This document shows positions 22,516 to 35,282 of a DNA stretch of 64,000 nt, one piece after another. Both the position numbers and the translations under genes were made by a program. Under the pieces are notes generated by a model. That model ran no database searches. It was not told the DNA's origin and saw nothing but the letters and a program-made list of their open reading frames with translations. Every line of letters begins with the position of its first letter. Position 1 is the first letter of the stretch. Location: contig SZWC01000530.1 in the NCBI GenBank assembly GCA_023375785.1, forward strand, positions 104,014-168,013, given 5' to 3'. The stretch is from Penium margaritaceum (taxonomy: Eukaryota; Streptophyta; Zygnematophyceae; Desmidiales; Peniaceae).

Positions 22516-24216
22516 TAGTAACCTTATTGCAATAAAGTCTTTTTGGGTTACATATTAACCAATTATAATCGTTTTGTGGCCAAAAGATGTTGCAAGAAAA
22601 TCGTGATTGGTGGATCAGTCATTTTTCTGATAGGTCCACGAATGACGAAGTGAATATTCTTGCGGATGTCGGACTCGGAAAGCTGGACTGCAAATCCTGC
22701 AACTTTTTATATACAACAAACCGGACATCACAGAATCTGCCAAGCGACATCAATTGGGAAGATACGTATTTACGGTTGGGACCAATCCCTACGATCAGAA
22801 GCGATTAGACCCAACTGTGCTAGACTAGCCAAAAAACTGATCCCGGCTACAAACACGAAGGACATCCATTTGTGATTATTGTCATTTCATACGGATTTTT
22901 TTTTGTAAAATATTAAACATGGGAAACATATACACTTATACTGCAATATACAGAAATTTTAATGTAAATCCCATAATTTTTGCTGAAAAACCTAGATGAT
23001 TGGCCAGCATTGCTAGGGAATGCCACTATAAACCTCCATAAGTGGCCAAACTTGTGGCATTCTTTCCTCGTGTGGTAAAAATCAAGACAGTTGATGAGGC
23101 TATCCCACGAGAAAAAAATGTAGATTATTTTTCCCGGTTACTATGTAACCCTATTTATGCTTTGCGTGCAACACCCAAATCTTGTTCCGCGCATAGACAA
23201 ACAAGACAGTGAAGGACGTCATCCTGATAAGTGAAGGAAACTAGGTGATAGTAATAGTTAATGAAGAGGGGAAATTCATGATGACTTCAAAAGGGAGTGT
23301 TGGCAGTCTATCGTTATGTACGTATGAACTTATAAAATGGTCTTTTTGCATTTTTCCTTCTGAAAGTTGCCAATTGAGGTATAAAAATATGGTGCATGTG
23401 ATGTGTACACATGCATATAAACTATCCGTGTATTGTTTTTGGATTATGAAGTAAAATCTTGATTTATATTCTTATGCCAATTTCGCACGTGTGAACGCGA
23501 CTCAGTATTACAAAAACGCACAGTTATGGGCGAGAAGGACCATTTCACTGTGCTAGTCTCCTTTTCTATTCACAAACTGAAAAAGTAGGTGTTCTTGTCT
23601 TTCCTTTCCAAATGAGGAAATGCACGCCAAGAAGAAAAAGATGAAAAAGAAGAAAATAAACCCCACGTTTAAAAGGACACATCCCTCTTGGCTGATGCGC
23701 AATCTACAGAATGTGTGGGCAGCCCTTTTGTAGCCTTCTCACCTCCTCCAAGTTTCCTGCAAATGGCTCAACCTCGCTACTCCTCGCTCAACAGACCGGG
23801 ACGTGGTAAAAAAAATCCATCGATAAAAAATTAGCTTCATCCAAACCCTTTGCTCTATGCAGTTTGACAAAAGTGAGTCCGTGTTTGTAGGGTAGACTCG
23901 CAAACGAAGAATCACAATTATCTAACCCGACCGTGCATACCAATACATACCAAGACAAGAAAACACATAAACCCAGAAATAGTAAAGAATGACTCATTTC
24001 AGAGAATGGCATCAATTCATGTATTGAAAAACTCGGAGTTTTTTCAACTTGAAAATATTATAATAAAAATTTTCTATGTGGTATTTGAACTTCTCAAGAT
24101 TGGAACAGAAAAAAAAACGACTTTTTTGTGCATTTAACCTGCATTTTGAGGTCATCGGCCTACTTCCCCTACACTCAATGTTTTAGCCTCAGAATCTTCT
24201 CCTGGAAAATTTTTGC

Positions 24217-24236
24217 AAAAAAAAAAAAAAAAAAAA
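24217..24236 (+). repeat. A20 homopolymer
   Basis: Twenty consecutive A. I looked upstream for a LINE or SINE body that would make this a poly(A) tail and saw no reverse transcriptase motif or Pol III box, so I leave it as a homopolymer. Confidence 0.9.
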
Positions 24237-25274
24237 GAACACGTCACTCACTTTTCACAAAGGATGTATGATTTACGCAAACGTTTTGGAGCGTGCACGA
24301 TCATGCGCATCGCGTCCACTTTTGGCAAGAAATACACGCTATACCAGTAAACAAGAAATTCTTCTGCATAATTGGGTACACAACATATCTTATTTTACAT
24401 TCTAACATTTTCAAATGACATTTCATTTTATATCAAAGTGAGGCGGGTCTGGCATTCTAGGGAAACAACATTCATTGTAATTGAAGGCATGTGGTCGCTG
24501 TTCTGGTGTATAAACAATGGGGGGTGTGGATTGTGTCCCGTTTTAAAAAAATATTTTGGTTGTCTTTGTACACATGACGGTCGATCCTTCATGTATGTCA
24601 CCATCGTGTACCAGTGCCCGACCACAGTCACGGGATGTGCTCTTTGGCTTAGCGAGCGAGGAAAACAGGGTCTGGTGAGTACATTTGAAAAAAAAACACG
24701 GTAACTGGCTGGCTGTGAGCACCCAACCAGCCCGTCCACTAGTTACTCGGCTAGTCGTCAGCGACAAAGGCCCGACAAACGTTATCCGCTGGTTGACTCG
24801 ACGGGTTCCGGTCCAAAGTCCATTGACCTTATTTTGGTATGACCCTTTTAACAATGAGAGAAGTCTGGTGTCGGTTGGAAAACGTCTTCTTGGAGGGTCG
24901 TCAACAACTTTCCAGAGAAGTCAACGGTTATAAAATAACTAACTATATAAAATGACATGCGGCAATTTCTCACAAGTAGAGAAATTATGCATAATCCGAC
25001 CTCTCTTTATGCGTCATTTCTTACAAAATAGGATATGTTTGTACGTGACATGTCACACAACTTCATGGTCATCCACGAAAGGCATCGAGGAGGTTGTCAA
25101 TATCGTCGACATTGGCCATCGATGGTCAACAACGGTGATATCCGTTGAGGTGTAGGGGGGAGGGGGGTGTCCTCAGTTTGTAAACTTCATTGTATTGACA
25201 TTGATCTTACATGAATACCCCAACAGAACCGGAACAAAGGTACTACGCGGCTTCTACTACAATCGTGCACGCTC

Positions 25275-25275
<1 letters not shown>

Positions 25276-25308
<33 letters not shown>
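25276..25308 (+). repeat. C33 homopolymer
   Basis: Thirty-three consecutive C, with a G-rich block just upstream (25157-25171, GGGGGGAGGGGGGTG). The poly-Pro and poly-Gly frames across it are products of the run. C tracts of this length can form i-motif or, on the other strand, G-quadruplex structures. Confidence 0.95.
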
Positions 25309-25311
<3 letters not shown>

Positions 25312-26852
25312 ATCGCACCCTCAGGTGGTGACTCCAACAGAGTTGTTCTCCCCATTCGAAGATATCAAGCAATGTCACCGATATCGGCCATTGATGGCCG
25401 ACTTCGACGAATTTTTAAGTAATATGTGGAGAACACAAGTAGATTGAGAGAAAGGAAGATGCAGGAAGAGAAAGAGCCAGATGGAGAGAGACAAAGAGAC
25501 ACAAAGAAACGACTATGTGAAAAATAATATGAGAGGAAGAAAGGTTAGATCAATTGCAAGGAAATAGATGCCACTTGAGAAAAGGGGCATTTCACTTGGC
25601 AAATGTGCAAATAAACCAAAGTGAAGTCCGCATTCTTGTATTCTTTGGGAATTTTCCTAATTGCCACCCAACGGCTCCAAAACGGCAAAATTTGTACGAA
25701 CTACTGGGACGTGGCTCGAAAGAGGCCGTAGATGCCAGTGATTGTTTCCATCTAAACCCTTCCTCTATCCAACTTGACGTTGGACGTCATGGTAGAGCTG
25801 CCCAGCATGAAGTTTCATGGTGTGATCTAGCATGACACCCAAATGCGACCTTTATATCTTAGCTAGTCCGCCAAGTTTTTCTTTGCCCATGAAGAAGGGC
25901 CACCAACAAAAACGCCAAGCAAATTCAAGATGACTGAGGTCATGGGACGGGTTTTGGACAAGACTCGGATAACTTTCCATTTGCTAGACAAGACATTAAT
26001 ACAGTCTTGGTGATGAAAATATAATCTGAAAAGTACATGCAAATAAAAGACAATGATGGAACGGTTTCAAGATAACAAAATTAAGATCTAAATCACTCAT
26101 AACAATTTGAAAATCATATGTTCACCCCTAGTGCCATGATCTAATGTTGGTTATAAGATCATTCATCTCAAAAGACAACATGGATAAATAAATGAGACCT
26201 ATGTAAATCATTTGACCCCAACTAAATTCAATGTTTTACCAATATCTCTAATCTCGCTATTTTCCTTCAACAATTTTTTTTATCCTTTCATTCATACTAG
26301 GTCTCAAACAAGAAGATTATTTCACCTCTCATGATTCCTTTTTTCCTTTCTTCTTTTTCTTCTTCGTAATCCATGTCCACATCGCATAAAACTTTTCTTT
26401 GTAATTTTGTTAATCTAACTGATTTTTTTCCTTTTGTTATTCTCACTGACAGTGGTGCCATTTCTCACAAGCATGATTTACAATGCACATACAAATATGA
26501 AAGCAAAGAATAAAGTCTCGGCAAGAAAAAGAGATTTTGTATGTAGAATCAGGTCATACAGGGGACAAAATTACGACGATTTTTGAGGCAATCTTTCATT
26601 ACATGAGTATATATACATATTCATAGTGTGCTATATTGGAAGTAACATTGAGAAATTCTGGTCATGTTCACATGTGTTTGTCATGAAGTTGAAAAAAGAG
26701 GTATGAATATGTGGCAAACTTGATATGTGCACATGTATACTATTTGTGGATATTTCATTTGTGAATTTTCCTTTGTGGCATGTTTTTTCCTGCCTCCTCG
26801 GTGAAGACTGTAATTAGGCATGAAGGGACTTCATTGTGTATGTGTACATTGT

Positions 26853-26857
26853 TGTAC
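26853..26857 (+). repeat. E4 target-site duplication, left
   Basis: TGTAC directly before the TGTAG start of the E4 5' LTR. The same five bases follow the 3' LTR at 35980-35984, which is the hallmark of integrase-mediated insertion. Confidence 0.9.
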
Positions 26858-27555
26858 TGTAGCAGGAGGGCCAGTTCGGCCCTCCCACCTTACATTAGCA
26901 AGTGGGTTGCTTGCAACCCCCTCACTAATGCGAGGGCTGTCCCGTGGCCAGCCACGCGCTGGCCGCCGGCTGGCTGGCGGCCGGCCAGCTTGGTGGCCGG
27001 CGGCCGGTCAGATGACCGGCCGACCACCAACTGGCAAGCCACCAACCTTCGAACAAGCTGGTGGCTTGATCGGCGGCTGAGAGGCCACCAGGGCCTCGAG
27101 GGCGAGATTCGTGGCCTCGTGCCCTCGCCCTCGCTTGCCCTCCTCAGTAGCAAGAGCAAGCAAGGACAAGGGATAGAGCGAGAGCGAGGTGCGCACGAGA
27201 GAAGTTGGCATGAAATCGCTGATCATGTCTGGCACACGACGATTTTGCACCAACACGTCAAAAACAAAACTTGAGTTTGTTTAGGTCAAACTACGAGAGT
27301 TGAAACAAGAAAACTTGTGCGAACACACAAGTTTGAGGCAATACCCCCTTGTTTCGGACCCAGAATGAGGGGACGAGGTAGAAACAGAAATGGGCCTCTA
27401 GAGACTTTAAATGTTAAAGTCTCCTTGCACGGTTCATTGATGAAGATTGCCCCAAGAGTGAGACGGAGGGAAAAACTCCTCGAGCAAGCTCTAGACGCCA
27501 TTTTTTGAACTCCGACGATGACCTAAGTGCAGGAGTCGGAGGCACAGCCGCTATA
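26858..27555 (+). repeat. E4 5' LTR
   Basis: Matches 35283-35979 from the TGTAG start to the CTATA/TTACA end. A GGCC-rich stretch (about 26940-27060) in which GGCCGG and GCCGGC recur in both orientations is shared by both copies. The primer site follows after one base. Confidence 0.9.
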
Positions 27556-27556
27556 A

Positions 27557-27569
27557 TGGTTTTCAGAGC
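27557..27569 (+). promoter_or_regulatory. E4 primer-binding site
   Basis: TGGTTTTCAGAGC lies one base after the 5' LTR and differs little from the canonical TGGTATCAGAGC complementary to initiator tRNA-Met. Position and sequence both fit a minus-strand primer site. Confidence 0.8.
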
Positions 27570-28479
27570 AAGACGTCCCTTGCGACAAAGTGTGCGAAGG
27601 TTCCGGTGGCTACAAGAGGTACAAAACGCCGTGAGCACCTACAGCAGCAGCAGAAACACCGGAGAGGGGTACAGGCTTGAAAATGAACCATTTTAAGTAC
27701 CGTATATTGTGTTGGAAAGTCCTTGAGGAGCTCTATATTTTTGTACCAGCTCCTCAAGGCTTCTCCCATGGGCCAGGGGGCTAGGTGGAATTTTTTGGAT
27801 GGGATAGGAAGGGTCCACTCCCAAATCACCAAAACTTTCCCTCTTCTCAAGGCTCCCTCTCCTTCTCATCAACAAAGAAAACTAGGGCAGTGCCCTTATC
27901 CAATATCAGGGACTCTCACGTTCTGACAGAAAAAGAAAAAAGAGGAAGGTGCCACTTTGAGAATTTTTGGAGGACGCCACATTGCTGTGGAGCACAAGAA
28001 GGGCGTCTCCAAGGGGGCACAAGGCGCGCCAAGAAGATGCAAGAAGAGGCCAAGGAAGACCAGAGGACAAGAAGGCAAAGAAGAAGACAATATTAGTGAG
28101 GAGGGAGCGTGTGGGAGTGCAAAATCTTAGTTATAGTTAACCCCTCCTCCTCCTCCTCACCTTTTTGAGCGGTGCTCAAACTCTTGTAGCTTCTTGGTAT
28201 TGTACTTGCTTTGAATTTTAAGGTTTCCTTAGCTTTCCTGGTGACGTGAGTCATGGCTTAAGGTTTGGCCTAGAATACACGTGATTGTGCTGACCATGGC
28301 GGCGTAGAAGAATAGTGTTTTTCTACCATGTGATTGTGCCAAACTTGGCAGCCTAGAAAGATATAAATAAATTGTATAATTGCCTCACCAATCATAAGAG
28401 CAAGGTGAATTCAAGAGGCGACACCTCGCCAATGTCGTGGGGTGAACCTCACAACTATCCTTATGTGCTAGTTGTACGG

Positions 28480-30540
28480 GTGATGGAATGGCAAGTGCCG
28501 GACCGTCGAAGACCACCAAGGGCAAAGTGGTGACAGCCTCACCACACGCCCTCAGCAGACTCCAAGTCTTGGGAGCCGCCACTACGAGCACGGTTGCCAA
28601 CCTAAAGGCAACCGTACCACCAAAAGCAACCGGTGCCAACCTTGGCGACACAAAAAAGCTTTTTAGTGTGTGTGCGGAAGCCGAAAGAGTGCTCAACGAG
28701 CATGTGAACAAACACGTGGGCGACCTCAACATGACAGACGACGCACTCAAGGAGAACCACCCGGGCGTGGACCTTGAATAAGAGCATGACGCCGATGATG
28801 GCAAAGGTGATGAGGATTGTGATCATTGCCATCGTTGTGTGGCGAACTTGAGCCAATTGCTCCAGAAGGACAAGATTCTTGTTGGATCGCCTGAAGCTAC
28901 TAACAGTAGTGAGGTTGCTGAGAGCAGCAAAGGCACCAAAAGTAGCCAATTATGAATTTCCCGTGAAAAAGATTTGGATGACGTTGTCATGAAGGCAATT
29001 TAAAATCACTGCCAGAGGCTTGTTGAGTTGGCTGCCAAGGCGGCGGACTGGCGCAAGATCACCACTGACGGTGGGAGTGCAGCACCACTTAGAGGAGTGC
29101 GGACAGACCCCCCTTTCCATGATGTGGCTGCAATGGGATAAACCAACACCCAAGCAAGCATCATTGCAGAGGACAACCTTCTCTAGAAGGTGGGACTCCT
29201 TGGAGGTGTGTATGCAAACTGTACATTCGTGCAGTGGACAAAGGTAGACGAATAACACGAGGCATTTAATGCTATCGTTGACGCTATGATGACATCAAAG
29301 CTGAAGTTTGCGTTTGCCAACCTACTGGCCCACATTGAGCAAAACATCATGGGCCTCGACCATGATCATTGGTTGCAGCACCTAGCCGCTCAAAAGGCCA
29401 CCTATCGATGCGATGACGTTGACAAGGCATTGTAAAGCGTGACCCAAGTACAGATGAAGCAATAATGGCAGCGGACCATAGGTGCTGATGCCATTGCTAC
29501 TGGCAGCAAGAACTTGCCTACCTCGATGACCTCAAGGCCGTTCATGAACACGTTCTTCCTCCATAGTGTGGAGATCTTCCGGAAGGGCATGAAGCTGACC
29601 GATTGGCTCAATCGCATGAAGTATTTTCTACGTGTCCACAAGGCTCCACTCAGTCAGTGGGGCGACCTTGCCATGATACGGCTTGAAGAAAAGCTCTTCA
29701 AGTATGTGGTCAGGGAGTAGGGTGCGCAACAACCACACCTAGAGTGGAAGCCCATGCCATGGGAGACCTTTTGTACCATCATGCGTAAGAAGTGTACCCA
29801 TTGTGAGGAGGCACAACGTGCCTTCCACAAGATCAAGAACTTTAAGCAGCTGGGTAGCTCGCTTGAGGCTTACGTCAGCGATTTCACTATGTTCATGAAG
29901 GAAGACGAAGGCTTCACCGAGGGCGATGGGACGTATGGCTTCAAGTATCCAGAGTGCCTGATCCTTGAGTACTTGCATGAGGGTCTTTCTAGTGAGAAGC
30001 TGAAGGACAAGATCACCACAAGAGCAACTGGCCATGCTTGGACAAGCTGGAGGATGTTACGGGACTGCATGAGTGAAATGTATTCGATGAGCCTGAAGCA
30101 CTACTCGGATGAACAGTCAAACGCGCGTGCACAGCAAGGTCGCAACATGCGCATGGGCGCTGCAGGGGCTGGAGGGACAACCGTGCAGCGGGATGGGGCC
30201 AAGGGGAAGCAGCCTGCAAACCCTCCAGTCAAGAAGACTGACGGGCATAAGACCCCAAACCACAAGCGTAGTCGAGACAATGACGAGCTGTAGGCGGCAC
30301 GTGAGCATCGCAACACAACCTTCCACGATGGACTTTGTCACAACCTCATGAAACCTGGTCACTCTAGGACTCATTGCCCTAAGGCTACTGGTGGTGGACA
30401 AGAGGTCGCGGCGTTAGCCACAGTAGCATCACCTTGTGGGGATGGTGCAGGAGGAGGCGGTGGGCAAGGTCGTGGACAGGGTCGCGGTTGCGGCAATGGA
30501 CCCGGCCGTGTAAATGGAAAGGGCCGTGATGCGGGTTTTC
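28480..30540 (+). pseudogene. E4 gag region
   Basis: A leader of about 0.9 kb precedes an Ala/Thr/Lys-rich N-terminal part (28488-28781). The capsid-like part (29500-30290) includes FRKGMKLTDWLNRMKYFL and FHKIKNFKQLGSSLEAYVSD, resembling retrotransposon gag helices. A Gly/Arg-rich tail with a KPGHSRTHCPK zinc-knuckle-like segment lies at 30340-30540. Fossil; broken. Confidence 0.7.
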
Positions 30541-31039
30541 TCCATCCCTGAGTGACGGTAGTGGAGACCACCTAGGGGTCTAACTGGATCACGAGTGATG
30601 GTTCATGTTCTTAGATGAGGATGTTAAAAAATTTGAGTTTTTGACAAGTTCAAACTTCTCTGTTGTTTTCTCCCCTGTTGTTGAACCTTATTCTACATCA
30701 CGGGCCTCGACCATCATCATTGGTTGCCCATTAAACCTTGCATATTCGGATGAGATGCGTGATGAAACATGCTTAGTGGTGGAAATACCAACCACTGTGC
30801 AAGAGTTGTGAGATGTAGTGATTGAAACAAACATCCTCAAAGGGGTGAGTTCAATCACGTTCGCGGTACCTTTGGTTGACGATTTCGACCTAGTCAAATT
30901 TAAGGACTGGAAGGTGCTATCCAAATTTACACGTCCCACAAGATGTGAAAACGAGTGGGTAAATCATGGGAGTTGAGGTGCCTGCCGTATAGATTCTATG
31001 TTTATCACAAACTCTATTTGCCGTCGTTGAGCCTGTTCA

Positions 31040-31670
31040 CTCGGAAGAGTACAGGTAACATGACGATGTAGTTCAAAGGACACCTAGCTGGTACTCCCGT
31101 GAGGATTCTAGTTGACAATGGAGGAGATAAATCCTTTGTTAGCCTTGGCTTTACCAGACAGGTTGGCTTGAATTACGAGCCATTGAATGGCGTATCTGTC
31201 ATCGGTGACAACCGTACGGTACCCATGATCGGTACATGTAATGCAAAATTTTGTTTTCATGGATACACACAGAGTGTCACGTTGAAGGTACTCAACCTTC
31301 TTGATTCATTTGACATGGTGCTGGGGAATCCCTGGCTCCGTAAAAACAAGGTTCTAATGTGTTTTGAATCAAAGCGTTTGATCCCCCGAAAGGGACATCA
31401 TTTATTTACGCTGATTTTGAGTACAAAACTGTCACCGACCCGACTAAAGGTCTATGCCAGTTTGTCTATGATGCAGGTCAAGAAACGTATTCAACAAGGT
31501 TCTCAATACTTCTTGGCTCAGCTGCAGAAAGTAGAGAATGACACAAAGGAAGACACGCCACAAGAGATGAACACTTGGCGGAGTTTTGAGATGTATTCCA
31601 AGACACACCGGCGGGGCTTCAACCACAACGACGCATGGGCCACATTATTCCACAACAATTGGAGGTGAAT
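31040..31670 (+). pseudogene. E4 aspartic protease region
   Basis: The active-site block RILVDNGGDKSFVS is followed by the expected strand pattern and ends in FDMVLGNPWLRK, the conserved end motif of the Gypsy protease (I/V-L-G-x-x-WL). It is placed between gag and reverse transcriptase. Fossil. Confidence 0.8.
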
Positions 31671-32430
31671 CCTCTATTCAGACCCATGTGCCGCCCCACT
31701 CCAACAGAGAGGCAAGAGGCCAAATGCCAGATCAAAGAGTACCTTAAAAAGGGGTACATTGAGCCAAGTAGCTTGCCGTACGGTGTGCCCATCCCTTTGT
31801 GAATAAAAAAGATGGTGGTTTAAGCATGTGCATGGACTATCGGGGGTTGAACAAGGTGACGGTGAAAAATCGATTCCCCTTAGCGCAGATCGAGGACCAG
31901 TTTGACCAAATTCAAGGGATAAAAGTACTTTTTCCTTGGATTTGTCTCAAGGATACCATGAAATCAGCATTACAAAAGATGATGTCCCCAAAATTGCGTT
32001 TCAAATGCACATGGGACACTATCAGTTTCGAGTTTTATGATTCGGGCTAACGAACACCCTGGCAACATTCCAAGGAGAAATGGACCGAATGTTTGCCAAG
32101 TTACGCGACCAGTTTGTCTTGGTTTACCTGGACGACATCCTGGTTTTCTCCACATCCAGAGAAGAGCACATAGAACATCTACTCGAGGTCTTCACGATCC
32201 TTCGGGTACACAAGTTCAATGCAAAAGTGAGCAAGTGTAAGTTTGGATAAGATGAGCTCAAATACCTTGGATACATAGTCGACAAGGACGGTATCCGTGT
32301 CGACCCACGAAAATTCCAAGCCGTCGTGGAATGGCCATGCCAAGAAAATATTGGGCAGATTTAGTCTTTTCTTGGCCTTGAAAACTATTTCCGACCGTTT
32401 ATGCAAGGATATCGACCTTGGTAGCACCGC
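31660..32430 (+). pseudogene. E4 reverse transcriptase
   Basis: Gypsy polymerase blocks in order: a [19 protein letters not shown] segment, then [19 protein letters not shown], palm blocks, then VYLDDILVFSTSREEHIEHL with the catalytic YLDD loop at about 32125, and the CKFG and YLGYIV thumb segments. Fossil; broken. Confidence 0.85.
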
Positions 32431-32539
32431 TAACCAGGCTCACACGAAAAGATGTGCATTGGGATTGGACTTCTGACTACGGGACGACTTTTCTCAAAGT
32501 CAAAGAGCTTCTATCTATAGCGCCTGACGTAGCTATTCC

Positions 32540-32880
32540 TGACCCATCGCAACCATAGGAGGTGCGATGTGATGCGTTGGAAGTAGGAATTGGAGCAGTC
32601 CTCATGCAAAATGGTCACCTAGTTGTGAATGAGAGCCAAAAGCTCATCCCTGCCAAGGCGCGGTATACAACTAGGAATCAAGAGCTTCTTGAGGTGGTAC
32701 CCGCTTTCAAGATGTGGCGTTGCTACCTTAAGGGCGCTGAAGGTGGTCTGACGGTCATGACCAACTTCAATCTATTGGTGTTTTTCCAACTACAACCAAA
32801 CCTGTCAAGACAATAGGCGAGTAGGAGCACATACTTGAGCCGATTCTCGTTCACGTGGGAATACTAGCCTGAACGCATCA
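32540..32880 (+). pseudogene. E4 RNase H
   Basis: VRCDALEVGIGAVLMQNGHL corresponds to the first catalytic block (CDASxxGIGAVLxQ), followed by KARYTTRNQELLEVV and the connection segment. The domain sits directly after the polymerase thumb as expected. Fossil. Confidence 0.75.
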
Positions 32881-33169
32881 ACGGTGTCGATCCACTGAGC
32901 CGACATCCTATGGAAATCAAAGCAACCAGCAAGGTTGGTGGGTGTTCTATGGCCATTACGACAACAACAATGCAAACACCAGAGCCCCTTGCACCTCTGC
33001 GACACCCACCTTGAGAGATTATCCACTACAAAGGTTTTGTAAACAGGATCTGGATGGGATACTGTATAGATTCTTCGTTTCAAGAATTATAGAATCTAGA
33101 CAAGTATAAATAGGTGGAATCCATAGGATTCTTTTGACATAGAGAACAAGTTGTTGTGCCAAAGTCAAG

Positions 33170-34780
33170 AGGCCTTCGAGCAAAGATTATCTCCCAGTTC
33201 CATGACCCACTGGTTGGAGGTCATGTGGGACCTTGAAACACCGGACACGTAATCTCAGACCACTATTGGTGGCCAAGATGGAGTATCGATGTCCGTAAGT
33301 ATTGCATGACATGCGATCCATGTCTTCGGAATACGGCTAGGAACAAAATGCGTGTTGGACTCCTCCAATAACGTCTTATTGAGGGTGACGTGAGGGTGAC
33401 GTGAGAGTGACGACTTGGGACTCCATGGGAGTGATTCCGTATGGACTTCATTACTAGTCTTCTGTACACGACCCGGTACCACACTGCATTACTAGTGGTT
33501 GTAGATCTTTCAAAGAATATGACACACTTCATTCCTACAACCACTGATGTGAACGTAGAGGATGCCACTTGTATCTTCTTTGAGGGTGCCGTAAAGTACC
33601 GCGGTTTACCGTTGCACATGATCTCCGATCGAGATAGAAAATTTTCTAGTACGTTCTAGCAAACATTGCATCAGTGCTTTGGCAGCAAGTCAGAAATGTT
33701 TATATGAATGAATTTTGTTTCACCCTCAAACTCACAGACAAATAGAGTGGATGAACCGCATTCTTGAGCAGATGCTCCGTATGTACCTGGACCCTACCAT
33801 GAATGATTGGGACGAATTCCTATCACGGGCAGTGTTTGCGGTGAATAACTCGGTGAACTAGTCTACATACCGTAGTGTTCCTTAAATTTGTTATTAATTT
33901 TTTTTTGGTGTGAAATGTGCCTATTTAGGATAGGGGTTCAAAATTATTTGGTTTATTTTTAAAAACAAAAAAATAATTCGTCCCGGCCAAGGCGTGTTGC
34001 TCGACATCCACGCGACCCAAAAATAACCGGCAACGTGCGCCGTCCACTCTTGACAGCGTGGCAAGAAATCAAGATTCTCGCTTGTATGTCCCCCGTCGAA
34101 GGCAGACAAGCAAGAAACGTGCACAAACTCGATCAGCCAGTAGTTCGCACACAGCACAGAGCCAAACCAGTCGCTTTTGGCTAAAAAAAACTTCCAAAAC
34201 AGAGCACTACAAAAAGAAATTCAAGTTACAACCAAGGGTAATTTCTTAATTATTAGGAAACGGGAAAATAATGCAAAATCAGGTGTGAACCTATGTTACA
34301 CCCCTAAAATTATTTTGGACCACGAAATTACGGAACACTACGGTAGTTCATACCATTTGTGTTCACTAGTGGTTTCATCCAATGGTGCCCTCTTCATTGG
34401 TGACGAGTGAAAGTACAGGATGACATGTTCCTTTTCCTCAAGCCTTTGCCGTATGTATAGACTCTCTTTTACAGGAGGTGAAGGGTCACCTTGAAGCTGC
34501 TCGGCAACGAAAAAAGGCATATGCTGACAAAAATCGCTGTGAGGTCTCGTTTGACATTAGTGTCCAAGTATTTCATAGCACTAAGAATCTTGGGCTGAAG
34601 TCCCCATGGATGCAAAAAATTCTACCGAAGTGTATTGGGTCGTTTCTCGTCGTTACATGCATCGAGCCTGTGATGTACCGATTTCTGCTTCCGCCAAGTA
34701 TGAAGACGTGTTTCATGTGAGCCTGCTGGCTCCATACGCGGCAAAGGGAATCGTTCGGCCACCACCTGTAGTCCTTGATG
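33170..34780 (+). pseudogene. E4 integrase, interrupted by a MITE
   Basis: A zinc-binding N-terminal part (about 33190-33360, with CMTCDPCLRN) precedes the core with MDFITSLLYTTRYHTALLVV and MISDRDRKFSS. A separate insertion occupies 33870-34343, and integrase-like sequence (a GFHPMVPSS-like block) resumes beyond it. The C-terminal barrel with EAARQRKKAYADKNRCEVSF and VFHVSLLAPY ends near 34780. Fossil; broken. Confidence 0.8.
33868..34345. mobile_element. MITE with terminal inverted repeats and TA duplication, inside E4 integrase
   Basis: The left end (from 33870) reads CCGTAGTGTTCCTTAAATTT. The right end read from the other strand begins CCGTAGTGTTCCGTAATTTC, giving an inverted repeat of about 20 bp with few differences. 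Both ends are bordered by TA (33868-33869 and 34344-34345), the target duplication of Tc1/mariner-type elements. The body is 474 bp, mostly AT-rich, and has no transposase frame, so it is non-autonomous. It interrupts E4 integrase sequence and is therefore younger than E4. The superfamily call is inference from the TA sites. Confidence 0.75.
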
Positions 34781-34784
34781 CCGG

Positions 34785-34970
34785 CGGCCAATACAAAGTT
34801 CTGTGTCTACTCCAAGACGGAGAGCGTACACTCTGGTCACGGGTTGTTGGGGAATGCCTCGTTCAGTGGGCCGGTTGTGGACTTGAACATAACTCATGAG
34901 AGCCCAAATCTCACTTGCCCACAGGGATGGTCAACAAATACTGGAGAAAGCTAGCAGTTTGCACATATTT
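34785..34970 (+). pseudogene. E4 chromodomain-like segment
   Basis: Directly after the integrase barrel the translation contains VQWAGCGLEHNS, then EPKSHLPTGMVNKYW, matching the chromodomain pattern YLVKWxGYGxEHxTWEPxxNL followed by a C-terminal helix. Together with E2 it shows that two chromovirus insertions occur in the window. Fossil. Confidence 0.7.
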
Positions 34971-35282
34971 ACGTGTGGTGGGGGGCACCACCTAAACGTG
35001 GAAAAGGTGAACAACATTACCGTAGGGTAGCATTCATGGACTGTGACCTTAGGAGGTTCGAGACGCCCAACATGGTTGCCGCACGGAAGCTCCAGCCTAA
35101 AGGGGAGCGGCCGCTAGCCGTGTAGACCGACAAGTTGCACCTTAGGTCCAAGTACCATAAACGTATTCATGTTTAGATTGTGATTGAAATTATTTATTTT
35201 CTTTCAAAATGTTGACGACTTACTATCCTTCACTCTCACTTGTGCTCATGAACCGGGACGGTTCATAATAAGTTGGGAGGAA

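Larger units (their letters stand above)
22516..26852. other. AT-rich region without recognised genes
   Basis: More than 4 kb of mostly AT-rich sequence. Open frames are short (at most about 110 codons) and show no family motifs or repeats shared with the rest of the window. It contains a run of 20 A at 24217-24236 and a run of 33 C at 25276-25308. The frame at 25554-25835 (93 codons, plus) is the least biased but has no recognisable domain. Confidence 0.6.

Noticed and set aside
24217-24236. A20 run as the poly(A) tail of a LINE or SINE
   Set aside because: No reverse transcriptase, Pol III promoter or target duplication could be found around it.
25195-25447. Poly-Pro and poly-Gly frames
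   Set aside because: Caused by the C33 homopolymer; no supporting sequence on either side.
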